DNA from: Sedimenticola selenatireducens
GTDB lineage: Bacteria; Pseudomonadota; Gammaproteobacteria; Chromatiales; Chromatiaceae
Length of the DNA: 64,000 bases
NCBI RefSeq assembly: GCF_007625115.1
Contig: NZ_VMNH01000022.1
Span: forward strand, 1-64,000
Direction of reading: 5' to 3'
Below the pieces are notes generated by a model, which worked only from the letters and a program-made list of their open reading frames with translations, searched no databases and was not told where the DNA came from. Below are positions 30,685 to 39,604 of the stretch, piece after piece (position 1 is the stretch's first letter; each line of letters starts with the position of its first letter). The translations under genes and the position numbers were made by a program.

Positions 30685-32126
30685 AAAAGTTATTACGCAA
30701 GGCAGTTGTACTGCCCCTGATCGTGGTGGTTGCCCTGGCCCTTGTGATATACAAGGTGAAATCGAAGGCGCCGGTAGAGCATGAAGTGCTGCAGTTTCCA
30801 ACCCGGGCGGTAGAGGTGGTCAGGCTGAAACCGTTGCCATTTCGTGCACGCGCCATCGCCTACGGAAATGTGGAACCGTCGGTTCTGTTAAAGGCGAAAG
30901 CTGAGGTCGCGGGAAAGATCAGCTATATACATCCCGGGCTGGAAAAAGGCGGGAGTCTCTCCAAGGGTACTCTGGTCATGCGTATTGAGCCTACCGCCTA
31001 TGAATTTTCGTTGGATCAGAAAAAAGCGGCCTTGGTGGGCAGCCAGTCCAGCCTGACACAATTGGAGGCTGAAGAGGTATCCACACGCAGCGCCCTGCGT
31101 CTGGCTGAGAAGAACCTCCAGGTTGGGGAGAAGGAACTTAACCGCCTGCTTGCGATCTGGGACAAGAAGCTGATTGCGCGCTCTGTGGTCGACGCTGAGG
31201 AGCAGAAAGTACTGCAGTTGCAACAGCAGATCGAGGATCTGCAGGGCAAGCTGGCGAGTTATGAGAGCAGAAAGGCCAGCAGCAAGGCACAGATAGAGCA
31301 GTCGGAGTCACAACTTGCACAGAGTGAAGATACCCTGGGGCGAACAGAAATACGTCTGCCTTTTGATGCCAGGGTTGGCCAGGTCTTTGTCGAAGAGGGG
31401 GAGTTCACCTCGGTCGGCGGTGTCCTGTTCGAGGCGCTTGGGACGCACTCGGTTGAGATCAATGCGCAGATTCCCACCCGTCAACTCAGTCCCTTGCTGA
31501 TTGCGTCCGGTACTGAATCGATCAATATGCGACAACCCGAGGAACTGCAGTCGAGACTTTCGCAAATGCAGTTAAAGGTCCATGTCAGCCTGGTGGGGTA
31601 TGACGGCGATGTACCCAGATGGGAGGGTAATCTGTTGCGTGTTGGTGAATCAATTGATCCCGTGCGTGACACCATTGGCTTGGTGGTCGCTGTTGATAAG
31701 CCCTATGACGGGGTAATTCCAGGCAAACGACCACCACTGCTTAAAGGGATGTACGCGATGGTGGAACTCTATTCGCCGGTGCAGAAGTTGTTGGTTATTC
31801 CCAGAAGGGCGATGCACCAAGGGCGGGTCTATGTTGCCAACAGCGAGAATCGATTGGAGATTCATGAGATCACCGTCCTGTATAAACAGGGTGATCTGGT
31901 TGTGATTGAAGCGGGACTCAATGAAGGCGACCGGGTTATCGTTACGGATGTCATTCCTGTTATGGAAGGATTGCCTGTCGCTCCCATTGTGGCGGAGGAG
32001 TATGAGCGTGAATTGGCGGAAGCGGCTTTGGGTGAGGACCGCGTTACGGCCTTGATTGAAGGGAGTGGGGCGGATAAGCATCAGTCGATGCCTTCCCCTA
32101 AGACGGTTGAAGGCGGTGCGGAATGA
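30681..32126 (+). CDS. RND efflux periplasmic adaptor, system 2
   Basis: A 481-residue HlyD-family adaptor with an N-terminal membrane anchor (about 8-25, VVLPLIVVVALALVIYKV), a lipoyl half-motif (AEVAGKISYIHPGLEKGGSL), a long coiled hairpin (about 100-205, Gln/Ser/Glu-rich) and a second lipoyl half (RLPFDARVGQVFVEEGEF). It is a paralogue of the system 1 adaptor (similar order and similar AIAYG/AVGYG turn). It overlaps tetR and the pump gene by 4 nt at each end, indicating one transcript. Confidence 0.9.
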   Translation: MKKLLRKAVVLPLIVVVALALVIYKVKSKAPVEHEVLQFPTRAVEVVRLKPLPFRARAIAYGNVEPSVLLKAKAEVAGKISYIHPGLEKGGSLSKGTLVMRIEPTAYEFSLDQKKAALVGSQSSLTQLEAEEVSTRSALRLAEKNLQVGEKELNRLLAIWDKKLIARSVVDAEEQKVLQLQQQIEDLQGKLASYESRKASSKAQIEQSESQLAQSEDTLGRTEIRLPFDARVGQVFVEEGEFTSVGGVLFEALGTHSVEINAQIPTRQLSPLLIASGTESINMRQPEELQSRLSQMQLKVHVSLVGYDGDVPRWEGNLLRVGESIDPVRDTIGLVVAVDKPYDGVIPGKRPPLLKGMYAMVELYSPVQKLLVIPRRAMHQGRVYVANSENRLEIHEITVLYKQGDLVVIEAGLNEGDRVIVTDVIPVMEGLPVAPIVAEEYERELAEAALGEDRVTALIEGSGADKHQSMPSPKTVEGGAE

Positions 32127-35100
32127 TCCGCTTTTTTGCTGCACACCCGACTATCGGCAATATTTTGATGATGGCGATCATCGCCATGGGGCTGGTCTCC
32201 GTGGGTGGTCTCAACAAGGAGTCCTTTCCTCTGCTCAAGCCGAGCAAGGTACAGGTGACGGTCGCCTATCCCGGCGCCAGTCCTGCGGATGTTGAGGACG
32301 GAATCTGCAACCCGCTGGAAGATGCAACCGATGGCATCAGTTTCCTGATTGAGCAGGAGTGTGATGCCCGGGACAATATCGCTATTGTCACCCTTGAGAT
32401 GCACGAGACTGGGGATATTCGTCAGTTCACCGACGATGTCAGAAGTGCTGTCGATGGCATCAGTAACTTTCCGGAAAACTCGGAAGAACCGATCATCACC
32501 CAACTGGGAAGAATCAATCCGGTCGCCAATATTGCGATCACCTCAGATAACCTGACCCACTCAGAATTGAAAGCACTGGCCGAGTTTTATCGAGACCGAC
32601 TGGTGGCGATGCCCGAGATACCGATTGTGACGATCGACGGCTTTTCTACCCATCAGCTGCAGGTACGGCTTCGTCCCGATACCCTGAAAAAATACAATCT
32701 GAGTGCTGAAAGTGTCGCCGGACTGATTGCGTCACAGGCGCTGGAGTTGCCGGCTGGCCTCGTGGAGGCCACGGAAACTTCTTATCAGATAAGGTTTGAT
32801 AATCTCAGAAAGAGTATTGATGAGCTCGCAGATCTGGTGGTGATCAACACCCGGGACGGGGGTGAAATAAAGCTGGGTGACATCGCCGTTCTAGAGGATC
32901 GCTTTGACAAACCGGAAGAGCGAATCGAACTCAACGGGAAGCCGGCGGCACTGCTCAAGGTGAGTAAGAATACCATCGACGATACACTGAAAGTGGCTGA
33001 TGCGCTGTTGCAGTTTGTCGAAAGGGAAAACAGTATCCTGCCACCGAGTACCCGTTTGACCGTGATGAATGACAACTCTACTTCGGTGCGCGATCGGCTG
33101 AAGCTTTTGCTAACCAATAGTTGGCAAGGCCTGTTGCTGGCAACCACTATGCTGCTGCTGTTTTTTTCCTGGCGCTATACCCTCTGGATTGCCCTGGGCC
33201 TGCCGGTCTCTTTTCTCGGTGGTGTCGCGTTAATGTCGATGTTTGGTATCAGTATCAATATGATATCTATGGTCGCTCTGTTGATGGCTATCGGTATCCT
33301 GATGGATGATGCCATCGTCCTTTCAGAGAACATCGATCACGAATACCGCAAGGGAAAAAAACCCCTGGAGGCGGCCATTGACGGGACGAAAAAGGTGGTC
33401 CGGGGTGTTTTTTCCTCCTTTCTCACCTCTGCCTTCCTGTTCGGAAGCCTGTTGATGATGAAAGGAGATATGGGGCAGATACTGGGCGTTCTGCCTGTGG
33501 TCCTGCTTTCGGTGCTTACCATCAGCCTGATCGAGGCGTTTTTGATCCTGCCTCACCATCTGAAACATTCGCTGGAACACGGTCATGACAAGACGCCGCC
33601 AAAATGGCGCCTTGTTTTTGAAGCGCAGTTTGATCGTCTGCGTCACGCCATCTCCCGGGCTGCAAAAGGGGCGATGGCATTTCGTTATCTCACTGTGGGT
33701 GCCGCACTCTCCGCGCTGATTCTCTCAGTTGGTCTGATCGCAACCGGCACTGTCAAGTTCAAGGCCTTTCCGGATCTTGAAGGAAATAATGTCGAAGCCA
33801 GAGTTTTGCTCTCTCAAGGGACCCCACTGGAAAAAACTGAACAGGTGGTTACCACACTGCTTGGCGCACTGGATAAAACCAATCTACAGTTGAGCGAGTT
33901 GGAATCCGAAACACTGGTAAAGAATATTCAGGTCTCATACGGTGAGCACGGCGATGTACCCGAAACCGGTCCTCACTTAGCTACTTTGAGCGTCGACATT
34001 CTTACCACCGAGCAGCGTCATACCACCATGGCGGGTTTGATTCGGAGTTGGAAAGAGAATGCCGGGGTACTGCCCGATGTGCTGAATATCCAGTACAAGG
34101 AGCCGAAAGTGGGCGCCGCTGGCCGGGCGATACATATTCGCCTTGGTGGCGATGACCTCAAGCAGCTATCCCGGGCTTCCTGGGATCTTCAGAACTGGCT
34201 CAGAGGGTATGCCGGGGTGACCAATCTCCTGGACGACCTGCGCCCGGGGTTGCCGCAATACAGCATCCGGCTCAAGCCGGGAGCGCTGGCCAAAGGTATC
34301 GATTCCCGTTCTATTGCATCGCAACTTCGCTCGGCCTACCTTGAGGCAAAGATCAGTGAGATCTATCGGGGACGTGAATCCTATGAGATAGTCGCCCGGC
34401 TGGATAGCCCCAAACAACAGGCGCTGCGTGATTTTGATGACTTCACGGTGTTTTCAAAAAGTGGTGAGGCACTTCCCCTGAGCAGTGTTGCCACGATTAC
34501 TGAAACCCGTGACTTCTCACGGATAGGGCATGTCAATCATCTGCGCACGGTCAATATTTACGGAGACGTCGATGCGGATGTTGCCAATACATCCGAGGTG
34601 ATTGCCAATCTGCAGGATAGCTTTCTTGAGACCTTGCTGGCGCGCTACCCCGGTGTCGCCGTCACCTTCAAGGGAGAAGTAGAAAACGGTACGGAGACCA
34701 AGCTATCGATTCTCTCCGGTTTTGGTCTGGGCGCATTCGCTGTGTTCCTGTTACTGAGCCTTCAATTCGGAAATTATCGTGAACCGTTGATCGTGATGAT
34801 CACAATCCCACTGGCTCTGATAGGTTCCATCTGGGGCCATTTCATCATGGGTTTAGACTTTACCCTGCCGAGCATGATCGGCTTTGTCTCACTAGCAGGT
34901 ATCGTGGTAAACGACTCCATTCTGCTAGTTGAGTTCATCAAGTATCGGGTGGCCGAGGGCAGCTCTTTTCACCGGGCTGCGCAGCAAGCAGTGTTCGACC
35001 GTTCGCGTGCCATCTTTCTGACCTCGGTGACCACCGTTGCCGGAATGACGCCGTTGCTGTTCGAGACCAGTTCACAGGCGTTGATACTGGTTCCGCTGGT

Positions 35101-35221
35101 CACCAGCATTGTATTTGGAATGCTGACATCCACGGTATTGATCATGCTGGTACTGCCTGCGATGTACGCCATCATGGAGGATGTGGGTTTTGTTAATATG
35201 TCAGTGCCAGTATCCGACTGA
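32123..35221 (+). CDS. RND efflux permease, system 2
   Basis: A 1032-residue AcrB-fold pump and paralogue of the system 1 pump. It starts FAAHPTIGNILMM, has VEDGICNPLEDATDG, the TM4 acidic pair in GILMDDAIVLSENI near residue 391 and GIVVNDSILLVEFI in the C-terminal half. The substrate is unknown; control by the adjacent TetR-family regulator is likely. As with system 1, no TolC-type gene is linked. Confidence 0.92.
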   Translation: MIRFFAAHPTIGNILMMAIIAMGLVSVGGLNKESFPLLKPSKVQVTVAYPGASPADVEDGICNPLEDATDGISFLIEQECDARDNIAIVTLEMHETGDIRQFTDDVRSAVDGISNFPENSEEPIITQLGRINPVANIAITSDNLTHSELKALAEFYRDRLVAMPEIPIVTIDGFSTHQLQVRLRPDTLKKYNLSAESVAGLIASQALELPAGLVEATETSYQIRFDNLRKSIDELADLVVINTRDGGEIKLGDIAVLEDRFDKPEERIELNGKPAALLKVSKNTIDDTLKVADALLQFVERENSILPPSTRLTVMNDNSTSVRDRLKLLLTNSWQGLLLATTMLLLFFSWRYTLWIALGLPVSFLGGVALMSMFGISINMISMVALLMAIGILMDDAIVLSENIDHEYRKGKKPLEAAIDGTKKVVRGVFSSFLTSAFLFGSLLMMKGDMGQILGVLPVVLLSVLTISLIEAFLILPHHLKHSLEHGHDKTPPKWRLVFEAQFDRLRHAISRAAKGAMAFRYLTVGAALSALILSVGLIATGTVKFKAFPDLEGNNVEARVLLSQGTPLEKTEQVVTTLLGALDKTNLQLSELESETLVKNIQVSYGEHGDVPETGPHLATLSVDILTTEQRHTTMAGLIRSWKENAGVLPDVLNIQYKEPKVGAAGRAIHIRLGGDDLKQLSRASWDLQNWLRGYAGVTNLLDDLRPGLPQYSIRLKPGALAKGIDSRSIASQLRSAYLEAKISEIYRGRESYEIVARLDSPKQQALRDFDDFTVFSKSGEALPLSSVATITETRDFSRIGHVNHLRTVNIYGDVDADVANTSEVIANLQDSFLETLLARYPGVAVTFKGEVENGTETKLSILSGFGLGAFAVFLLLSLQFGNYREPLIVMITIPLALIGSIWGHFIMGLDFTLPSMIGFVSLAGIVVNDSILLVEFIKYRVAEGSSFHRAAQQAVFDRSRAIFLTSVTTVAGMTPLLFETSSQALILVPLVTSIVFGMLTSTVLIMLVLPAMYAIMEDVGFVNMSVPVSD

Positions 35222-35265
35222 TTTTCATTTCAGTGGTGCGGTATACCCACTGGAGAGGAGCAACA

Positions 35266-35391
35266 TTGGAAATACGTAGATCACGCGGTATTTGGATCTG
35301 GGCAATTTCAATAATCGAGATCGGTTTCAGTCTGCTGACCATCAAGGCGGACGTTCATCGCAGTCGTCCGGGTTCGTCGCTTGCCAGATAG
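35266..35391 (+). pseudogene. Truncated small membrane protein gene at a DNA junction
   Basis: GAGAGGAG is followed six bases later by a TTG that opens EIRRSRGIWIWAISIIEIG and then FSLLTIKA. This looks like the N-terminus of a small multi-helix membrane protein that begins with RRSRG-W and continues past LLTIK with further helices. Here the frame runs on for only about 15 unrelated residues, antisense to the end of the cytochrome b gene, before TAG. The intact start with a good ribosome-binding site and the abrupt end suggest a recombination breakpoint near 35340-35355. Confidence 0.5.
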
Positions 35392-36008
35392 GCCTCCTCC
35401 TCGGTCGTTAGGTCGACGGTATCGAATCCGGTGATCATCGGACGGACATGGGCGCGGAACGATCCGCCGACCGTCAGCAGGTAGACATGCGCCACGATGA
35501 AAGCGGCAATGGCGAAGGCCGTGAGGCTGTGCAGGTTCGCTACAACTGGGAGCCATACGGCTACTTCCGGGATCGCGCCCCACAGGTTATAGGTCAGATA
35601 CATTAGCCCGGTGATCCAGATCGCCGGGAATAGTGCAACCTTCAGTGCCAGATACGTCAGCGCCTGAAGAGGGTTGTGCTTGCGCCAGTAAGCTTTGCGG
35701 TAGGGATGATGTTCGCCCCTGAAGATGCCGTAGGCATAGAAGCGCGCGACCTTGCCGAGCCCTTTGGTGGTCGGTACGTAGTGCCGCCAGGTGCCAGTCG
35801 TCAGGTGCCAGAAGATCGCGAAGACCCAGAGCACCATCAGCGCCGTAGCAGCTCCAATATGTAACATGAAGGCTGCGCCGAAAGGCAGTCCGCCGATGAG
35901 TCCGGAAACCCTTAGCCCCGAAGCCATCAGTGTGAAGATCAGCGCGACCTGCGTCCAGTGCCAGAACCGCTCGAAGCGTGGATAGATCTTGACCTTGCGT
36001 TCAGTCAT
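35355..36008 (-). CDS. Di-heme cytochrome b (cytochrome b561/Ni-Fe hydrogenase type) partner of the octaheme cytochrome
   Basis: A 217-residue integral membrane protein with four to five hydrophobic helices. Histidines placed as in hydrogenase/thiosulfate-reductase-type cytochromes b are visible: RFWHWTQVALIF (TM1), MLHIGAATAL (TM2), FWHLTTG and NLHSLTAFAIAAFIVAHVYLL (last helices). It should pass electrons from the quinol pool to the octaheme cytochrome whose gene it overlaps by 8 nt. The overlap implies translational coupling. Confidence 0.85.
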   Translation of the reverse strand: MTERKVKIYPRFERFWHWTQVALIFTLMASGLRVSGLIGGLPFGAAFMLHIGAATALMVLWVFAIFWHLTTGTWRHYVPTTKGLGKVARFYAYGIFRGEHHPYRKAYWRKHNPLQALTYLALKVALFPAIWITGLMYLTYNLWGAIPEVAVWLPVVANLHSLTAFAIAAFIVAHVYLLTVGGSFRAHVRPMITGFDTVDLTTEEEAYLASDEPGRLR

Positions 36009-37632
36009 AGCGTGCTCCTTTTCGGCCGATCAGCCGCAAGAGGCTGTGCCCTGCCACGCCCACTACCGCGAGTGCCAGAAGGATCAGTCCCGCCGTCCCG
36101 CCTGGCCCCATCGGATTAGCTCCCGGTATGTAGACGCCTGAGAGATTGGCGAGTCTACCGTTCTTTGCATGGCAGGCGTTACAGTTGAGTGCCCTATCAG
36201 CTGGCGCGACCATGTGGGTGATAGGCCAGTACATATAGGTATCGACGAAGCCGAATTTGCCTGAATAAGGCTCGCCCACGTAATCCATTGCGGCCTTGAT
36301 CGACTTATCCCAGTTGAAATTCGTCCAGAAGGCGGATGTCGTGTCGGGACCGTAGGTGTGGGTATAGACTAGTTTGGCAAGCTCGCTGTCATAGGCCTGT
36401 CGTCCCGCCATCTGCTTGAAAGGCCAGATACGGGAATTTGAATCGGAGGCGGAGCCCTTGATCCGGTTAATTTCGACCGTCTGTGCTGGGTCGATAGTCG
36501 TGAGGCCGGTCGTGTATTCGACCTGTCCGTTGAACCAGGCGTAATAGGGTCTGACGTTTTCGTCCCATTTGAACGTGCCTTTGGTGGAGAGATACGTGTG
36601 TAATTTCCTGCCGTCCGACTGGGTATGTTCGTCCAGCATGATCGGCTTGCCGTTTTCGAGTCGGCCGGCGGTGGACCAGTCCCATGATGTCTTGGTGGCT
36701 ACGCCGCCGCGGGCAAATTCGGGGATGTGGCATGTCTGGCAGGCAATTCGGTCGGTATGGTCATTCAGCTTCATGCCGATTAGCGTGCTTTGATGGGGCG
36801 TTGAAGAATGGCAGCTTTCACAGGTTGCCACGTCGCGGCGCTGGCCAGGCAGGCCTGTGCCACCGGTGTCCCTAGCAAGGACGCTGTAGCGTGACCCTGC
36901 TACTTGGTGACGGTCGCTGACATGACAGGAGGCACAGGTGAAGTTCTGGCCATCGGACGACATGTGGACATCGACCTCCTTTGTAGGATCGTAGAGCGCC
37001 GATGACAGGTCTCCGTGTTTAACGTTGTCGCCTCCGCCGCCGAAGAAATGGCAATTGCCACAATTGTCGCGCCCCGGCAGGCCGACGGATTGTGCAGCCT
37101 TAGTCAGATCCACCGCCCATGCCTTCTTGCCCGTGATGGTCTTTGCGCCGGGGGAGACCGGGTCTAGTGGGGGGTGACCCGCGAGATTGTCTTGCTTGGT
37201 GTACTGCCCCGAGCGGTCGTGGCAAACGAGGCAATCCACCCGTGTAGGGTCGGCCGGCGTGGCGACGCGGATATCTTCCCAACCGTAGCCAGCATGGCAA
37301 GATGTGCAGCGGGTCTCGTTCGCCGCGACATTGCCGCAGAAAGCGTTGAGCACGTTGCGTTTGCCGAGACGCTGTCCGGTATCGGGATTGGTGTAGTCCC
37401 AACTGTAATGCAACGTGTGCATTATTTGATCGCTCGCCTCGGTATGGCATTCCAGGCAAGCGGCCGTCACTTCGGGGCCGGATGTGAATTCGCGCATCAG
37501 GGGTTCCAGCTTGCTGTGGTCAGTCGTGCTGTCCGGGCCGGAAAGAGGCGGGGTGTTCTGCTGCGCCAGGGTCACCTGGCCCATAAGTAAGGCAGAAATG
37601 AGGATTGAAGCAAGATTGAACATATTTCGCAT
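36001..37632 (-). CDS. Octaheme c-type cytochrome, tetrathionate-reductase (OTR) family, membrane-anchored
   Basis: The 543-residue precursor has a Sec signal peptide (ILISALLMGQVTLA) and exactly eight CxxCH heme sites: CLECH, CTSCH, CLVCH, CGNCH, CASCH, CESCH, CQTCH and CNACH. The spacing and intervening motifs (HTLHYSWDYTNPDTG; WNF-type C-terminal blocks) fit the octaheme tetrathionate reductase family, which reduces tetrathionate and also nitrite or hydroxylamine in vitro. One membrane helix near the C-terminus (GTAGLILLALAVVGVAGHSL) would tether it to the inner membrane from the periplasm. With the overlapping cytochrome b gene it forms a quinol-linked module. The physiological substrate is not known from sequence. 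Confidence 0.88.
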   Translation of the reverse strand: MRNMFNLASILISALLMGQVTLAQQNTPPLSGPDSTTDHSKLEPLMREFTSGPEVTAACLECHTEASDQIMHTLHYSWDYTNPDTGQRLGKRNVLNAFCGNVAANETRCTSCHAGYGWEDIRVATPADPTRVDCLVCHDRSGQYTKQDNLAGHPPLDPVSPGAKTITGKKAWAVDLTKAAQSVGLPGRDNCGNCHFFGGGGDNVKHGDLSSALYDPTKEVDVHMSSDGQNFTCASCHVSDRHQVAGSRYSVLARDTGGTGLPGQRRDVATCESCHSSTPHQSTLIGMKLNDHTDRIACQTCHIPEFARGGVATKTSWDWSTAGRLENGKPIMLDEHTQSDGRKLHTYLSTKGTFKWDENVRPYYAWFNGQVEYTTGLTTIDPAQTVEINRIKGSASDSNSRIWPFKQMAGRQAYDSELAKLVYTHTYGPDTTSAFWTNFNWDKSIKAAMDYVGEPYSGKFGFVDTYMYWPITHMVAPADRALNCNACHAKNGRLANLSGVYIPGANPMGPGGTAGLILLALAVVGVAGHSLLRLIGRKGARYD

Positions 37633-37651
37633 GCTGTCTTACTGTATCCTT

Positions 37652-37717
37652 TTAGAATTGAAGTACCTGCACCGCAATGAGCGCGATCACGATCCATACG
37701 CCCATTCGGATGATCAT
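37652..37717 (-). CDS. Possible 21-residue single-helix membrane peptide upstream of the octaheme cytochrome
   Basis: An ATG-to-TAA frame encodes MIIRMGVWIVIALIAVQVLQ plus a final F: two charged residues at most and one clear transmembrane helix. It ends 19 nt before the start codon of the octaheme cytochrome on the same strand, as small accessory subunits of respiratory complexes often do. No strong Shine-Dalgarno sequence precedes it, so it may be chance. No homologue is recognised. Confidence 0.35.
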   Translation of the reverse strand: MIIRMGVWIVIALIAVQVLQF

Positions 37718-38094
37718 CGTAAGACCATGCGCGTCTGATTGACGCCTTCAGTGTCACCCAGAAGTGAAAGCCGTCGAGAACGGCGGGCCCTTATGCTCCA
37801 GAAATCAATTCAGTGATATTTAACTATAGAAACCGTTCGCTTACAATCATGGCTGACTCACTTGCTTGATGACATTTGAATATATCGCCTCACTCTTAAT
37901 TTCTTGTTTTTGCAGAGAATACTGTGCCAATCAAAGGTATTAGTGGCAATAATCGAGAGATCATCTGATTGGTCTTCTAGCTGTTCTCCAGATTCTTCTA
38001 ACATTGCGGTCGTGATGTAGTAATACACCACAGGGTTAGTCGTACCTAAATGGGATTGTCAGTGGGGCTTCATATCGGCTTTGTCGCTTGTGGG

Positions 38095-38119
38095 GAGCGA
38101 TTCGATAAGCCAATCGCTC
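38095..38119. promoter_or_regulatory. Perfect inverted repeat upstream of the TDT operon
   Basis: GAGCGATT and AATCGCTC flank a 9-base centre, about 90 bp before the TDT transporter start. The size fits a regulator-binding site. No convincing -35/-10 pair was found around it. The remaining part of 37718-38209 holds no gene. Confidence 0.35.
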
Positions 38120-38209
38120 AGGTTGGTGTGCATTGCGAACTATCAATGCTTAGTTGGTCGTTATTATCATAGTATGGCACTAGGTTATTTGGTTCCCCAG
38201 GAGTTTGCC

Positions 38210-39169
38210 ATGCTGCCAGCGTCTCGCCTTCAACACTTTCCGGTCGCCTTCTTCTCCATGATCATGGGCCTGTCCGGCCTGAGCATCGCCTGGGACAAGG
38301 CTCACACTGTTCTCATTCCCGATCTCGACTTGGGAGCGGTACTCGGCCTGTTGACCGGCATCGTCTTCCTGGCCTTGGCGTTGGCCTATGCGGCCAAGCT
38401 GATGCGCTTTCGTACCGCCGTGGTAGCGGAACTACACCATCCCATCAAGCTGAATTTCTATCCGACTATCTCCATTAGCCTGATCCTGCTCTCCATCGTC
38501 AGCCTGGAACGTGCTCCCGCGCTGGCCCAAGGGCTCTGGCTGGTGGGCACCGGCCTGCATCTGGTCTTGACTCTCTATGTAATGAGCGTGTGGATACACC
38601 ACAAGCATTTCCGTATCGAGCACATGAACCCCGCCTGGTTCATTCCCGTAGTGGGTAATGCGCTGGTGCCCATTACCGGTTGCGGTCTGGGTTTCGATGA
38701 ACTGTCCTGGTTCTTCTTCAGCATCGGCGTGGTATTCTGGCTGGTGTTGATGACCATCTTCTTCAACCGGGTATTCTTCCACGAACCGCTGCCGGAGAAG
38801 TTGATGCCCACTTTCTTTATCCTCATCGCACCACCAGCGGTCGCTTTTCTCGCTTACATGAAGCTGCAACATGCCGAGTTGGATGTGTTTGCCCGCATCC
38901 TCTACTACAGTGGGCTGTTTCTGACGCTGCTGCTGCTCACCCAGGTCGGCCGTTTTGCCCGGCTGAACTTCTCACTGTCCTGGTGGGCCTATTCCTTCCC
39001 GCTATCGGCCATCACCGTGGCCACCCTGGTCATGGCGCAGGTAACCGGGCAGCCGTTTTTCACTGGGCTTGGCTGGGTACTGTTGGGCTTGCTGAGTGTC
39101 GTGGTGGCCTATCTGGTTCTGCGTACCACCAGGGCCGTCATGGTCGGCAAAATCTGCCAACCTGAATGA
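38210..39169 (+). CDS. TDT/SLAC1-family anion transporter (TehA-like)
   Basis: A 319-residue inner-membrane protein with about ten hydrophobic helices, of the tellurite-resistance/dicarboxylate transporter family that includes TehA, plant SLAC1 and sulfite exporters. It opens with LPASRLQHFPVAFFSMIMGL, the conserved first helix, and has WFIPVVGNALVPITG and an FFSIGVVFWLVLM segment. The frame is open back to 38081, but the ATG at 38210 is chosen because AGGAG lies six bases before it and it gives the family N-terminus. It heads a four-gene operon. The transported anion cannot be read from the sequence. Confidence 0.85.
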   Translation: MLPASRLQHFPVAFFSMIMGLSGLSIAWDKAHTVLIPDLDLGAVLGLLTGIVFLALALAYAAKLMRFRTAVVAELHHPIKLNFYPTISISLILLSIVSLERAPALAQGLWLVGTGLHLVLTLYVMSVWIHHKHFRIEHMNPAWFIPVVGNALVPITGCGLGFDELSWFFFSIGVVFWLVLMTIFFNRVFFHEPLPEKLMPTFFILIAPPAVAFLAYMKLQHAELDVFARILYYSGLFLTLLLLTQVGRFARLNFSLSWWAYSFPLSAITVATLVMAQVTGQPFFTGLGWVLLGLLSVVVAYLVLRTTRAVMVGKICQPE

Positions 39170-39192
39170 ATATTTAAATGAGTAGGCAAACC

Positions 39193-39594
39193 ATGAAACA
39201 GACTCTCTTACAAGAAAAATACCCGATCCTCGATCTCGAAATCCCCAAGGTAGAGACCACGCTCGATAGCGTGGGGGCGATTATCGGTTATCTCAAAAAT
39301 TGCATCGAGGCGCATCCGGTCGCACGCTACATCGCCACATTTGACCACTACGATCATACCGCTTCTTTAGACGACGGGGAGATTGCCGAGACTATCCTGG
39401 CCGCACAGAACATCGTCTTCTGTTTTGGTACTAAATTGCCCAGCGCCCATGTGATGGCAGTGCGTCCGCGCTCCATCGGTGTCACTGAAATAGCCGACCG
39501 CTTCATCATTAGTTTTATGGAGGCCCCCATGCCTATGGCCAACCAGGCTATGGAAGAATGGGTGAAGACAATTCCCGATAAACAGGACGATTAG
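39193..39594 (+). CDS. DUF6858-like conserved hypothetical protein
   Basis: A 133-residue soluble protein, most like the DUF6858 family by memory of its pattern: FDHYDHTASLDDGEI, NIVFCFGTKLP, VMAVRPRSIGV and FMEAPMPMANQAMEEWV. No catalytic motif is evident; the conserved HY-H residues and the single Cys in FCFG might bind a metal or ligand. The ATG at 39193 (preceded by GTAGG) is preferred to one at 39178. It sits between the TDT transporter and a NifX-like gene in a tight operon, suggesting a shared role. Confidence 0.75.
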   Translation: MKQTLLQEKYPILDLEIPKVETTLDSVGAIIGYLKNCIEAHPVARYIATFDHYDHTASLDDGEIAETILAAQNIVFCFGTKLPSAHVMAVRPRSIGVTEIADRFIISFMEAPMPMANQAMEEWVKTIPDKQDD

Positions 39595-39604
39595 GAGACA
39601 AATC

